From contig CP053688.1 of the NCBI GenBank assembly GCA_013200995.1, positions 3,224,001 to 3,288,000 on the forward strand: a stretch of DNA of 64,000 bases. Direction: 5' to 3'. The position numbers and the translations under genes are program-made. Every line of letters begins with the position of its first letter. The first letter of the stretch is position 1. The DNA is from Arthrobacter citreus (GTDB taxonomy: Bacteria; Bacillota; Bacilli; Bacillales; Bacillaceae_G). Positions 1 through 9,500 of the stretch are shown in pieces. The notes beneath the pieces were generated by a model that was given only the letters and a program-made list of their open reading frames with translations, made no database searches and was not told where the DNA came from.

Positions 1-308
1 ACTTGAATCAATGCACCTGCTAAGCCAAAAGCAGGTCCAACTATAAGTGCAATTAGTGTTCGAGGAACCCGAGTAGTAAGAATGATCGTATGGTCATAGC
101 TGTTGTTTGGTGAAAACAACGCATCCCATACAACTCTAGGTGGAATAGACTTCGCACCGATCATTAAACTTAAGAATACTACGGCTACCAAAAGTAAAAG
201 TGCTATGATGAAGCCCAAAAACCGTTGCAACCGCATTGAAGTAATTGTCTTTTTATTTGTCCCAACTACTTGAGTCGTTTTGTTTTTTGGTTGCTTCATC
301 ACGCTCAC
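1..308 (-). CDS. Iron-siderophore ABC transporter permease, FecCD family (3' part outside window)
   Basis: Only the N-terminal ~100 codons lie in the window; the gene continues past base 1. The translation has a basic N-terminus, one strong membrane segment (FIIALLLLVAVVFLSLMIG) and then the RVPRTLIALIVGPAFGLAGA stretch typical of FecCD/BtuC-type permeases that move ferric siderophores across the membrane. I chose a GTG start at 306-308 because GGGGAG lies 7 nt before it; the in-frame ATG at 297-299 is 16 nt away. The start is 4 nt after the stop of the binding-protein gene, so the two are probably translationally coupled in one Fur-controlled operon. The family is clear; which siderophore is carried cannot be read from this fragment. 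Confidence 0.85.
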   Translation of the reverse strand, partial: MSVMKQPKNKTTQVVGTNKKTITSMRLQRFLGFIIALLLLVAVVFLSLMIGAKSIPPRVVWDALFSPNNSYDHTIILTTRVPRTLIALIVGPAFGLAGALIQ

Positions 309-312
309 TGTA

Positions 313-1308
313 TTACTCCCCGCCTTCTAATGCTGTTTTAAATTGTTTTGGTAAATTATCGATTGCCCATAATAATGCAGGAACCGTACCTGTTGAAAAT
401 GCGTTTGATGAATTCGTATCAAGAATTAATGATCTTCCATCAGCTACAGAAGGAATCTTCTGATAAAGTTTATTGTTAGTAATCTCTTTTGGATCAACAA
501 AAATAGGTAATACAAGAGTAAGATCAGCGTTTAAAAGATCTAACTTTTCATCAGCAACTTTAATAAAGAAATTACCTTGTGCTAGTTTTTCAATCTCTTC
601 TTTATTTTTGAAACCAAGTCGCGTTACAAAATCAACACGAGAATCTCCTTTTACGTATGCACCGAAACCTGAAGAATCGTAAGCACCAACTGCAACCGTT
701 TTGCCTGCAAATTCAGGATTCGCTTTAGCAGCTTTATCAAATGCTACGTCTACATCCTTAAGAAGTTGTTCTCCTTTACTAACTTTACCAAGAGCTTGAG
801 CAATCATTTGTACTTGTTCTTTAGTAGAAGTTAAATAGTTATCTCCATCTTTTGGAACTCCAACCGTTGGAGCAATTTCTGAAAGTCGTTTATATCGTTC
901 TTCATCACCTGAAGATTTTACATCAAGAATTAAATCTGGTTTAAGTGAAGCAATTTTCTCGTAATCAAGTTCCATTGTACCAAGAAGAGTTGGTGACTTT
1001 TTATATGTACCTTTTAACCATGGTCCAACACCGTCTCCACCAAAAGCAAGCCAGTCACTTGCACCAATTGGTTCAACTCCAAGACTTAATGCAGTCTCTG
1101 CATCTCCCCAACCTAGAGCTACTACGCGCTTAGGATGTCCTTTGATTTCCACTTTACCAAATTTAGTATCGATTGTGACAGCGGATTCATTTGAAGACTT
1201 TTTATCAGACTTTTTACTTGAATCTGACGAACAGCCAACTAGTCCAATTATTAATAATAAAGACATTACAATCCCAAGTATTTTAGGCATTTTCATATTG
1301 CTAATCAT
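313..1308 (-). CDS. Iron-siderophore ABC transporter substrate-binding lipoprotein
   Basis: This is a 331-residue periplasmic-binding-protein-type lipoprotein (FecB/YfiY-like). A hydrophobic signal segment ends in the lipobox LVGC, so Cys26 should be lipidated and hold the protein on the outer face of the membrane. The segment KRVVALGWGDAETALSLGVEPIGASD is the usual start of the helical-backbone FecB fold (TroA-like). The ATG is preceded by AAGGAG at good spacing. It is the first gene of an operon with the FecCD permease immediately downstream, and a strong sigma-A promoter with an overlapping Fur box lies just upstream. It captures a ferric siderophore and delivers it to the permease; the ligand itself is not predictable here. 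Confidence 0.9.
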   Translation of the reverse strand: MISNMKMPKILGIVMSLLLIIGLVGCSSDSSKKSDKKSSNESAVTIDTKFGKVEIKGHPKRVVALGWGDAETALSLGVEPIGASDWLAFGGDGVGPWLKGTYKKSPTLLGTMELDYEKIASLKPDLILDVKSSGDEERYKRLSEIAPTVGVPKDGDNYLTSTKEQVQMIAQALGKVSKGEQLLKDVDVAFDKAAKANPEFAGKTVAVGAYDSSGFGAYVKGDSRVDFVTRLGFKNKEEIEKLAQGNFFIKVADEKLDLLNADLTLVLPIFVDPKEITNNKLYQKIPSVADGRSLILDTNSSNAFSTGTVPALLWAIDNLPKQFKTALEGGE

Positions 1309-1338
1309 TTCTGTCTCTCCTTAATTTTTCGTTGATGT

Positions 1339-1388
1339 TGATAATCATTTTCAATTATTTATTATACTGGACCGAGAATCAATGTCAA
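1339..1388 (-). promoter_or_regulatory. Sigma-A promoter with Fur box for siderophore uptake operon
   Basis: On the minus strand TTGACA (1383-1388) and TATAAT (1361-1366) are separated by 16 bp. Just downstream, 1339-1353 reads TGATAATCATTTTCA, which matches the 7-1-7 Fur core TGATAAT-N-ATTATCA at all but one position. The box covers the expected transcription start, so iron-bound Fur should block initiation. Confidence 0.88.
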
Positions 1389-1635
1389 TACATTTCACAG
1401 TTGATACTGAACTTTCAGAATTGTTGAGTTATCAATACACATTTAATAAATAAATCAAATCAATCAACTTTTTTTCATAACATATGTAATTAAGAATTAA
1501 CGTTTCATTTTATCTCATTATATTATAATAACATTTTTTCAAAATAAAAGTATTAAAAATTAACTAAAAAGACTACCCAGGAAGCAACAAATACTCTTTA
1601 ACTTACAAAGTTGGCTAATTCCCGCACATTACTTA

Positions 1636-1677
1636 TTTAATACAAATAAAAGTCAATAGCTGTTTATCTACTGACTT
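1636..1677 (-). terminator. Terminator of the telA operon
   Basis: On the minus strand AAGTCA...TGACTT, extended by TAG/CTA after one mismatch, forms a hairpin at 1650-1677, followed by a T-rich tract (TTTATTTGTATT). It lies just after the telA stop codon. The rest of 1389-1635 is AT-rich and I see no gene in it. Confidence 0.7.
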
Positions 1678-1700
1678 CTATTAATTAGATGCAATAAAAT

Positions 1701-2786
1701 TTAGTTTCCTTGCTTAAGTTTAATGAAGTTTTCCTGAAGCTGCTCTAAGCGCAATTTACCTTGTTCGCGTTGAACTTTATTTTCTTCTTCAATCGCTTTC
1801 GTTTCTTGCATACCCTTCATAATGATATTCCAAGTCTCTTCCATCGTCTCAATTTTAATGCTAGGCGCACCTGATAATCTAGCAATATCAACACTTTGCT
1901 GTGAAATTGTATTTGCATTGCGTAATAATAATTCATTTGTTCTCTTGTCTAACTCATCCATCGATTGTGCTACTAAATTTTGTCTCTTTGCCGAAATCGC
2001 ATTAATTAATGCCGTTTTAAAGATTGGAATTGTTGTTACAAATGCTGAGTTAATTTTACCTATCAACTTTGTATTACCGCGTTGTAACATACGAATTTGC
2101 GGTGCTGATTGGTATGCCACTTGTTTCGCCATTTCTAAATCATAAGTACGTTGTTCAATTAGCTCTATCGCATTTTTTAAAGTGTCTAATTCCATCATAG
2201 CAAGTTGATTACCAGTTCCAGCTCTTTCTGTTAATGCAGGAAGCTGAGTTTTTAGCTCTTCGGCTTTCATTTCTGCAGCTACAATATATTTTTCTAATTC
2301 CAAATAATACATGACATTTTGCTCGTAAAGTTGTTCTAATGTATTTGTAGATGACTTCATTTCATGTTCATACTTTGTAATTTCTATATAAACTTTATCA
2401 ATTTCAGTCCCCATTGATTGATACTTATCAAATAACTTATCGATTAACTTTTGTCCGCGATTAAAAATTTTAGAGAGAAATCCTTTTTCCTCTGCAAAAT
2501 CCTTCGCATCAAAGCGGTCCATAATTTTACCCAATTGCTTTAATAGAACGCTAGATTCTTCCATACTTGAAGCCTTAATCGTATTTAATATTTTGCCTGA
2601 AAAAGTTGAAATTTCATTCGCTGGTTCTTTTCCATACTCTAATAAAGCAATTTGATTTTTGTAATCGATTGAATTAGTTAAACGATGTACTTCCGGTTCA
2701 TTTCTTAATTGTAATTTCATTTCATTTGGATTAGCTTTTATGATTTCATCTTGATTTTCTAAACTAGTAAGTGTATTTACAGACAT
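1701..2786 (-). CDS. telA: Toxic anion resistance protein TelA (YceH-like)
   Basis: This soluble 361-residue protein is largely alpha-helical and rich in Glu, Lys and Gln, with the TelA family core (FLSKIFNRGQKLIDKLFDKYQSM, then GNTKLIGKINSAFVTTIPIFKTALINA). TelA proteins were first linked to tellurite resistance and in Bacillus belong to the yceC-H stress operon; the biochemical role is not established. Length matches the B. subtilis YceH type. The start is supported by GGGGAG seven nt upstream. It follows yceG by 13 nt, so the two are co-transcribed. No signal peptide or membrane segment is visible, so it should act in the cytoplasm, perhaps at the membrane with the TerD proteins. Confidence 0.9.
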   Translation of the reverse strand: MSVNTLTSLENQDEIIKANPNEMKLQLRNEPEVHRLTNSIDYKNQIALLEYGKEPANEISTFSGKILNTIKASSMEESSVLLKQLGKIMDRFDAKDFAEEKGFLSKIFNRGQKLIDKLFDKYQSMGTEIDKVYIEITKYEHEMKSSTNTLEQLYEQNVMYYLELEKYIVAAEMKAEELKTQLPALTERAGTGNQLAMMELDTLKNAIELIEQRTYDLEMAKQVAYQSAPQIRMLQRGNTKLIGKINSAFVTTIPIFKTALINAISAKRQNLVAQSMDELDKRTNELLLRNANTISQQSVDIARLSGAPSIKIETMEETWNIIMKGMQETKAIEEENKVQREQGKLRLEQLQENFIKLKQGN

Positions 2787-2799
2787 TTTAAACTCCCCT

Positions 2800-4419
2800 T
2801 TATTTAACTATTTTTTTAAGTAGCGTTTTAATTATTGACTGTCCAGGTGCACGTAATGCTTGAAACTCACTATCAAAAGTAACCTCATCAAGCCAATGAG
2901 AGTCAAATAACTTGTCGTCTACGAATAATTCAATATCATTCTGACCTGTAGGATTAAGTAATACTAGATCGATGCCAAACTCATTTAATAATAGAAGTAA
3001 TGCTGCATCAGTTCTACTTAGCTCGCCATCTTTTTCAGTATTATAAATAATTAATTTCGGTATTTGCTGAGTGTAATCAAATTGTTGTAGTAATCTTAAC
3101 ACTTCGTTTGGTATATTCATTGATTGACTAAATAAAAATAGTTGTGTTTGTTCCCTTGTTTCGTTCGGTAACACTTTAATATTTACGCGTTCAACATATC
3201 TAGAAATTGCAGAAGCAAGCCCAAACTGTAATCCACTTGGTAGTTCTTTATATCTCCACCAATTACTAGCCATCATTTTATTAGGATCAAGTAAGCCATC
3301 AGGTCCTAAAGCATTTTGATAATGATATTGTTGGTTCCCTTTAGCTAATTGACTAAAAGGAAATTTATCTATTTTAAGTGTTAAATTCGACTCAGTTAAT
3401 TGATTAATCTTTTCCCAATACTCACGGCGATTTTTCGTTACACCTAAAATTTTTATAAAGAAAACCGGTACTTCAACAAAATTAGCTTTTACTTGGAAGT
3501 TTGGGCGTAACATTGCTCTTTCCTTATGTAAAATGAATAATTCGTCATAGGTAGTCTTTAATGTAATTGATCTTGGAGCATAATTTCTAAATTGCCATGG
3601 TTTATATAATAATGAATCATCTGTATGCAATAATTTCTCAATTTCCATAGATGCTCTATGAGCAACCGTACTCTTTCTAACTGGTTTTTCGATTGGAAAT
3701 GGTAATAACGCACTCGATGAAGGTAATATTGTTATTTCATTTTTCTCTTGGCCTACAAAATTAGCTAATAAATCTTTCCCTTCAGGATGAAATATAGCAA
3801 TATCAAAGCCTAATAATATTAGTAAGTAAAGGAAATAACATTCACTTAAAGACGTGTCACCATACCATAATATAAGAGGTGAATTCTTAGGAAAATCCTC
3901 AATCCATTTATTCACATGATTATGTAACCATTTCACTAAATCAACTATTACTCTCCTAAAATTACTATCTAGGAATCCATTTTTATGCGAATCTTTAAAC
4001 GTAGTAAATACAGCTTTAATTTGCTCGCGAATATATCTATGTATATACTGATTCTCATGTTTAGGAATTAATCTCTCACCGTCAAGGAATGCAATAAGTC
4101 TGTTTACTGACAACCCGTTTTCAGCAGTATTTATTGTTAATATTCTTTGTACTGCTTGAAACAGATCATTCGAAATTGTCTTGTCCAAACCTTCACTTAA
4201 TAGAAACACATTTAGTGAATCATCGTGTACTAGTTCGTATAGATTTTCAAAATACTCATCTTCGTCAATGTTTGTCCCTAAAATTCGCCAAGCAACTTGA
4301 TTGAAACTGATTGATTCGCTTTCCTCTTCGTAAGAACGTCTTAATGTAGATGGTTGTTTTAAACTACTCAACCAATCATGCTGATTAATATCCATCTTTT
4401 TTGGGTTAATCGCAGACAT
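2800..4419 (-). CDS. yceG: YceG-family protein of the Ter stress module
   Basis: This 539-residue cytosolic protein corresponds in length and neighbourhood to B. subtilis YceG. The family has been grouped by comparative genomics with a possible biosynthetic module of Ter-type stress systems, but no reaction is known. The protein appears to contain two related alpha/beta halves, each with a segment like SPLILWYGDTSLSECYFLYL or PKLIIYNTEKDGELSRTDAA, suggesting an internal duplication. GGAGAGGAG nine nt before the ATG supports the start. It sits between a small HTH protein (25 nt upstream) and telA (13 nt downstream) in one transcription unit. Confidence 0.85.
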   Translation of the reverse strand: MSAINPKKMDINQHDWLSSLKQPSTLRRSYEEESESISFNQVAWRILGTNIDEDEYFENLYELVHDDSLNVFLLSEGLDKTISNDLFQAVQRILTINTAENGLSVNRLIAFLDGERLIPKHENQYIHRYIREQIKAVFTTFKDSHKNGFLDSNFRRVIVDLVKWLHNHVNKWIEDFPKNSPLILWYGDTSLSECYFLYLLILLGFDIAIFHPEGKDLLANFVGQEKNEITILPSSSALLPFPIEKPVRKSTVAHRASMEIEKLLHTDDSLLYKPWQFRNYAPRSITLKTTYDELFILHKERAMLRPNFQVKANFVEVPVFFIKILGVTKNRREYWEKINQLTESNLTLKIDKFPFSQLAKGNQQYHYQNALGPDGLLDPNKMMASNWWRYKELPSGLQFGLASAISRYVERVNIKVLPNETREQTQLFLFSQSMNIPNEVLRLLQQFDYTQQIPKLIIYNTEKDGELSRTDAALLLLLNEFGIDLVLLNPTGQNDIELFVDDKLFDSHWLDEVTFDSEFQALRAPGQSIIKTLLKKIVK

Positions 4420-4444
4420 ATTTAAATACTCCTCTCCGATGTAA

Positions 4445-4651
4445 TTATTTCGCTTTAGGTTGCCCGAAAACTACCGACATGCCTTCACGAGTTACTACCC
4501 AAGATGAACCAAATTTACGTATCGTACCGTCTGGAAAATCATTTATTCTTTTCCTTAATGTTGAATCATTGATTCCCCATTCTTGACACGCCTGACGCGA
4601 ACTAAGTAAGCTTGGATCGTTTAAATTTATCGTATTTCTTTGTTTACTCAA
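4445..4651 (-). CDS. Small helix-turn-helix protein at head of yceG-telA operon
   Basis: This 68-residue protein contains an excisionase or MerR-like winged HTH: SSRQACQEWGINDSTLRKRI is a typical helix-turn-helix, followed by a wing (IRKFGSSWVVTREGM). The start codon is TTG; AGGGGTGG lies just before it and no ATG fits. It heads the yceG-telA unit with 25 nt to yceG. Such one-domain proteins often regulate their own operon, which is an inference here. It is not part of the standard B. subtilis yce operon as I know it, so it may be a lineage-specific regulator of the split operon. Confidence 0.8.
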   Translation of the reverse strand: MSKQRNTINLNDPSLLSSRQACQEWGINDSTLRKRINDFPDGTIRKFGSSWVVTREGMSVVFGQPKAK

Positions 4652-5005
4652 AATCCCACCCCTAACTTCTACATATTATCCAAATATAATACTTATGAGG
4701 TAAATGTAACTCATGAACCAAAGGGTGATACTGTATGAGAACATTACTTAATAGGAACAAGAGATTCCTATATTTACTTTTTAAGTGATTACAACCGTCA
4801 TTTTATTTCATTATAAATCTATTTAAGGGAATTATTTCTATTCCTTTTAGTTTTAACTATTTACAATCTAGGACATCGTTAGAAATTCGTTCTTGTTAAG
4901 ATAGACGTTGTTTGCCAAAGTTTCATCCAAAAATTGACCTATTTTTAGACTACTCCTCTCCTCTAATGGCATTTTCATTTTCTAAAGATGTACTAAACGA
5001 TAAAG
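4652..5005. other. Intergenic region between terD and HTH-yceG-telA units
   Basis: No sizeable gene. An imperfect inverted repeat (ATGAG at 4695-4699, CTCAT at 4710-4714) lies upstream of the HTH gene and could be its operator. On the plus strand a 17-codon ORF (4735-4788, starting MRTLLNRNK) has AAGGGTGA at good spacing before its ATG. It is too short to call without further evidence. The remainder is AT-rich and featureless to me. Confidence 0.35.
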
Positions 5006-5033
5006 AAAAGGGGAATTTGAACGTTCCCCTTTT
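5006..5033 (-). terminator. Terminator downstream of terD genes
   Basis: A perfect 10-bp stem, AAAAGGGGAA (5006-5015) with TTCCCCTTTT (5024-5033), lies just past the stop of the second terD. It separates the terD pair from the HTH-yceG-telA unit. Confidence 0.75.
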
Positions 5034-5061
5034 AACTATTACTTTTTATGCTGATGGAACC

Positions 5062-5640
5062 TTAAGCGTCTAAGCCGTAATCTCTAACTAATGAAACTAA
5101 ACCGCCTTGGTATCCACTACCAATTGCATTGAATTTCCACTCGCCATTATGACGATATAACTCACCAACAACTACTGAAGTTTCGATTGAGAAATCTTCA
5201 CCTAAATCATAGCGAACTAACTCTTCACCGTTTGATTCGTTTAAAATACGAACATATGAATTACTTACTTGTCCGAAGTTTTGGTTACGTGCTTCTGCGT
5301 CATGAATCGTAATTGCGAATGCAATCTTTTCAACTGAAGCAGGAACGTTTGTAAGATTAACTGTTACTTGCTCGTCGTCTCCATCGCCAGCACCAGTTCT
5401 ATTATCACCATGGTGTTCAACTGATCCATTTCCACCTACAGTGTTATTATAGAAAACAAAATCTTGTTCAGAAGCACATTTACTAGCGCCATTTAATAAA
5501 AATACTGATGAGTCTAAATCAAAGTCATTTCCACCATGGTACTTATTAGTGTCCCAACCTAAACCAACAACAATATTTGTTAAACCAGGATTTGTTTTTG
5601 TTAAATCTACTTTTTGTCCTTTTAATAAATTTAATGCCAT
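5062..5640 (-). CDS. terD: TerD family stress protein (YceD-like)
   Basis: This 192-residue protein has the TerD beta-sandwich signature: LLKGQKVDLTK at the N-terminus, VGLGWD, FDLDSSVFLL and the acidic GDNRTGAGDGDDEQV loop that binds calcium in the family. It ends with the ELYRHNGEWKFNAIG block. TerD proteins confer tellurite and envelope-stress tolerance by a mechanism still unclear. AAGGAG is well placed before the ATG. It is the second of two terD paralogues, 43 nt after the first, and is followed by a strong terminator. The Asp residues expected for calcium binding (DLDSS, DGDDE) are intact. Confidence 0.93.
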   Translation of the reverse strand: MALNLLKGQKVDLTKTNPGLTNIVVGLGWDTNKYHGGNDFDLDSSVFLLNGASKCASEQDFVFYNNTVGGNGSVEHHGDNRTGAGDGDDEQVTVNLTNVPASVEKIAFAITIHDAEARNQNFGQVSNSYVRILNESNGEELVRYDLGEDFSIETSVVVGELYRHNGEWKFNAIGSGYQGGLVSLVRDYGLDA

Positions 5641-5683
5641 TTTAATTGCACTCCTTTTTTCTTCATATTATTTATTCATTTAT

Positions 5684-6277
5684 TTATTGAAAACGTTGAA
5701 CGATTTTATCAAGCGCTATATCTTTTGTTCCTTCTCCAACTGCTGAGAATTTCCACTCGCCATTATGACGATAAATCTCACCAGGGAATAATGCAGTTAA
5801 ACCTGAATAACTATCAGTGATATTATAGTTTACTAACTCAGAGTTTGAAGCTTTGTCTACTACACGGATAAATGCATTTTTAATCATTCCGAAATCTTGC
5901 TTACGTTGAACACAAGCATAGATATTTACAACAAATACAAGTTTATGTACATAAGAAGGTACCTTATTCAAATTAACAAATACTTGCTCATCGTCACCGT
6001 TTCCATCACCTGTTAGGTTATCGCCAGAATGTACTATACTACCGCATAAGCTTCTTTTGTTCCCAAAATAAATTACATCACTTGCACTTCTTAACTTGTC
6101 ATTTTCATCTAACATTAAAACGGAAGCGTCACAGTCAATGTTTTCTTGTTTACCAAATCCGAAGAAACCACCACTTTTTTTCACTGGATCCCATCCTAGA
6201 CCTACAGTTAAAGAAGAAAGTCCCGCTCTTCCTTTTGTAAGGTCGACTTTTTGACCTTTTTGTAAAGAAATTGCCAT
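5684..6277 (-). CDS. TerD family stress protein (YceC-like)
   Basis: This 197-residue TerD paralogue begins SLQKGQKVDLTK and has VGLGWDP, CDASVLMLDEN and the calcium-loop block GDNLTGDGNGDDEQV. Compared with its neighbour it has a glycine/phenylalanine-rich insertion (KKSGGFFGFGKQEN) after VGLGWDP, as in B. subtilis YceC-type members. It is the promoter-proximal gene of the terD pair. GGAG precedes the ATG at usable spacing. B. subtilis carries three TerD-like genes and a TerC homologue in this operon; here only two TerD genes are present and no TerC is seen. Confidence 0.92.
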   Translation of the reverse strand: MAISLQKGQKVDLTKGRAGLSSLTVGLGWDPVKKSGGFFGFGKQENIDCDASVLMLDENDKLRSASDVIYFGNKRSLCGSIVHSGDNLTGDGNGDDEQVFVNLNKVPSYVHKLVFVVNIYACVQRKQDFGMIKNAFIRVVDKASNSELVNYNITDSYSGLTALFPGEIYRHNGEWKFSAVGEGTKDIALDKIVQRFQ

Positions 6278-6305
6278 ATGCTATTAACACTCCTTATTAT
6301 GTATT

Positions 6306-6333
6306 AATCACGTTTCCGTGATTTATAGTTTCA
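6306..6333 (-). promoter_or_regulatory. Candidate ECF-type promoter and palindrome upstream of terD pair
   Basis: On the minus strand TGAAAC (6328-6333) is followed after 15 nt by CGTG (6309-6312), close to the SigW/SigM-class pattern TGAAAC-N16-CGTA but one nt short. The -10 region is also one arm of a perfect palindrome, AATCACG-N4-CGTGATT (6306-6323). B. subtilis yce genes are known to be under ECF sigma factors, which supports the reading. Confidence 0.45.
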
Positions 6334-6473
6334 TAATATCATATAAGATTTTGAAAAACTATGAACATATTAGTAATATTATATATTTTATTTTAGTGAA
6401 TTCATAATGATATATAACATCCCCCAGATTTTACTAATGTATGAATTCATAAAAAGTATTTACTTAAATTTAG

Positions 6474-6526
6474 TAAAAAAATGCACCTCTAAACGTTAGT
6501 GGTTAACTAACTTTCGAGGTGCATTT
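6474..6526 (-). terminator. Terminator of the PHP-domain giant gene
   Basis: AAATGCACCTC pairs with GAGGTGCATTT (6516-6526), with an inner GTTAGT/ACTAAC stem, and is followed on the minus strand by a run of T residues. It lies just after the stop at 6557. Confidence 0.9.
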
Positions 6527-6556
6527 CATTACTGTGATGATTTTTTTACACTAAAA

Positions 6557-9500
6557 TCAAAAATGTAAACTGGCAATCCACTTTATAAATCCTTGATTAA
6601 ATGAATTTGTTCCAGCTTTTTTTACTTTAACCTTTGTTACTGGGCTTGTGTTCCCACTCTTATCTGTAGCTGTTATTGTTAAAGTCGTACCAACCTTTAA
6701 GTAAGATTTAATTGTAATCGTAAATTTACCACTACTATTAGCAGTTGCTTCTCCTAATTTCGTCGAACCACTCTTAACAATTACCTTAGATCCTGCTTCA
6801 GCCGTTCCTGTAATAGCTTTCGTTTTATCTGTTACTGTATTTACACTTGGTGCTTTTGGCGGTGTTTTATCGATTACTTTTACTTGAACTATTGAACTAC
6901 TATTTCCTGCTTTATCAATAGATACAACTGATAATACTGTACCTGCCTTTAGCTTTGATTTTAAAGTAATGTTAAATTTCCCTGCTTTGTCTGCAGTACC
7001 TTGTCCTACAATTGTTTTTGCTACAGAAATCTTAATTGTTGAACCAGCTTCACCTTTTCCTGAAACTTTCGTATCGGAATCTTTTACTGCATTCACAACT
7101 GGTTTTACTGGAGGTGTTTTATCTGCAACTGTTACTTGAACTTGTGAACTTTTATTTCCTGCTAAGTCAACGGAAACAATCGTTAATACTGTTCCAGCTT
7201 TTTGTTTTGTAATTAAAACATCAAAGCTTCCTTTAGAATTTGTTTTTACTGAACCTAGAACCTTATTCTCAACAGAAACAAATATAGTTGAACCTACTTC
7301 TGCGGTACCAGTTACATGAGTATCAGTATCTTTTACTAAATTAACAACTGGTTTCATTGGAGCTGTTTTATCCACTACAATGACTTCAGTTACCGGACTC
7401 TTATTACCAGCGTTATCTGTTGAAACAACTGATAATTTTGTTCCTGCAGTTTGTTTTGATGATAGTGAAACACTAAAGCTACCATCTTGTTTCGTTGCCG
7501 ATTGCCCTAAAACCACACTTCCCTTTGAAACTGAAATTGTCGTTCCTGGCTCTGCTTTACCTATTACAGTCGTACTATTATCTTGTACTTGATTCACAAC
7601 AGGCGCGTTCGGAGCAGTTTTATCACTTACAATAACTTCTACTCCATCACTTTCATTATTTGCTAAGTCGACTGCCGTTACCACAACTTTCGTACCAACT
7701 ACTTGTCTCGAAATCTTAATTTCGAAGTGACCATTACTATCTGCTATCCCGTTAGCGATTTCTTTACCATTCACTTTTGCAATCACTTTTGCCCCTGCTT
7801 CGGTCGTTCCGGTAATTTTCTCGTCTTTATCAGATATAGCATTTACGACTGGCTTTATAGGAGCTGTCTTATCGACTACAATGACTTCAGTTACCGAACT
7901 TATATTACCAGTGTTGTCTGTTGAAACAACTGATAATTTTGTTCCTGCACTTTGTTTTGAAGATAATAAAACACTAAAGTTTCCATCTTGATTTGTTACT
8001 GATTGACCTAGAATTACACTTCCTTTTGAAACAGTAATTGTTGATCCCACCTCTGCTTTACCTGTTACAGTTGTACTATTATCTTGTACTTCATTTACAA
8101 CAGGCGCGTTCGGTGCTGTTTTATCACTAACAATGACTTCTACTCCGTCACTTTCATTATTTGCTGAGTCAACCGCTGTTACAACGATTTTCGTACCAGC
8201 TACTTGTTTTGTAATCTTCATTTCAAAGTTGTCAGAGTTGTCCGCTATTGCATTTGCGATTTCTTTATCATTTACTTTTGCAATTACTTTTGTTCCTGCT
8301 TCAGTCGTTCCAGTAATTGTTTCATCTAGATCAGAAATAGCATTTACTAATGGAGCTTTCGGTTTCGCAGTATGAGTTCCTACTAATTCTTTCGTATCTC
8401 TTACTCGTATACGATTTCCTTCTGAGAATTTACCTGCTAGTCCCGTTGCCTCTAACGTATCTCCAATATTCAAGTTTGGTACTGGACCGCTTTGATTCAC
8501 AACATATCCATCTGTGAATACTAATGTTGGTCCTGAACCATCATCGATTACATAGGAATTATCATCATACTTAGAAACTACTTTACCAATTACTTTAACT
8601 AATTGACCTTGATTTTCATCGTTATTTGAGTCTTTTGTACTGACAACTTTAGCTTCAATTTGCGTTCCTTTGCCAAGCTTCACAATACTTTCTGCAAAGC
8701 TACCAAACTCTAACTCGAAGTTGTTTTCAAAGATTTTTATATGACCATATACGCGTACTTTGTCTCCTACTTCTAAACTACCTGCTGGTACATCGTTAAA
8801 GGCCATAATTCCACCAGTACTGTCTTGAATATAAGCTGCATCAAAGAATGAAGTAGCTGTAACAGTTCCTTCAACAACGACATTCGTACCTTCAGTAAGC
8901 TTACGCGCATCACCAATTGATTTTACTTCTGGATTAATCTGAGACAACCAATTTACAACATTTACAGCAAATGGGTCATTTCCTTTTGGATTATATGTTT
9001 GATCCATTTGTTTATCATTAAAGATATTCATACCTGAAACAAACACTCTACCATTTCCTACTTGTTCAGAAGCAATAATCGGTATGCTAGAACCACCAGT
9101 AACTTGATCTAGTGGAGGTCCATTTTTCCCATTAGAAGTTTGAACATTATATTTTACAGTATCCGGTTTAATAGTAGTTGTATCTTGGAATGTAGACTCA
9201 TTTCCTTTAGCTAAAACTGTGACAGTATCACTGTCAGTCAATGCGACTTTATTTCCAGAACCGTCATTTTTAGCAAGACTAGATCCACTATAGTATTCAA
9301 TAGTTGGAACGAAGTCTGTTAACGTCGTTTTTTTGTTCGGTGTTGGGTGTAATCTTACAGCATAATTAGCTGTCAGTGGTGTCCCCCAGAAGTTTCCGTC
9401 AGTTGTTTCATCAAAAACTCCATCATTGTTTACTAAAATACTCGAACCTACACCAGATAAAATACTATTTACATTTTGATTTGTTGCACCAAAATTACTC

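Noticed and set aside
4735..4788. 17-codon plus-strand ORF with a good ribosome binding site
   Set aside because: Too short, no recognisable motif and lies opposite a promoter region; chance cannot be excluded.
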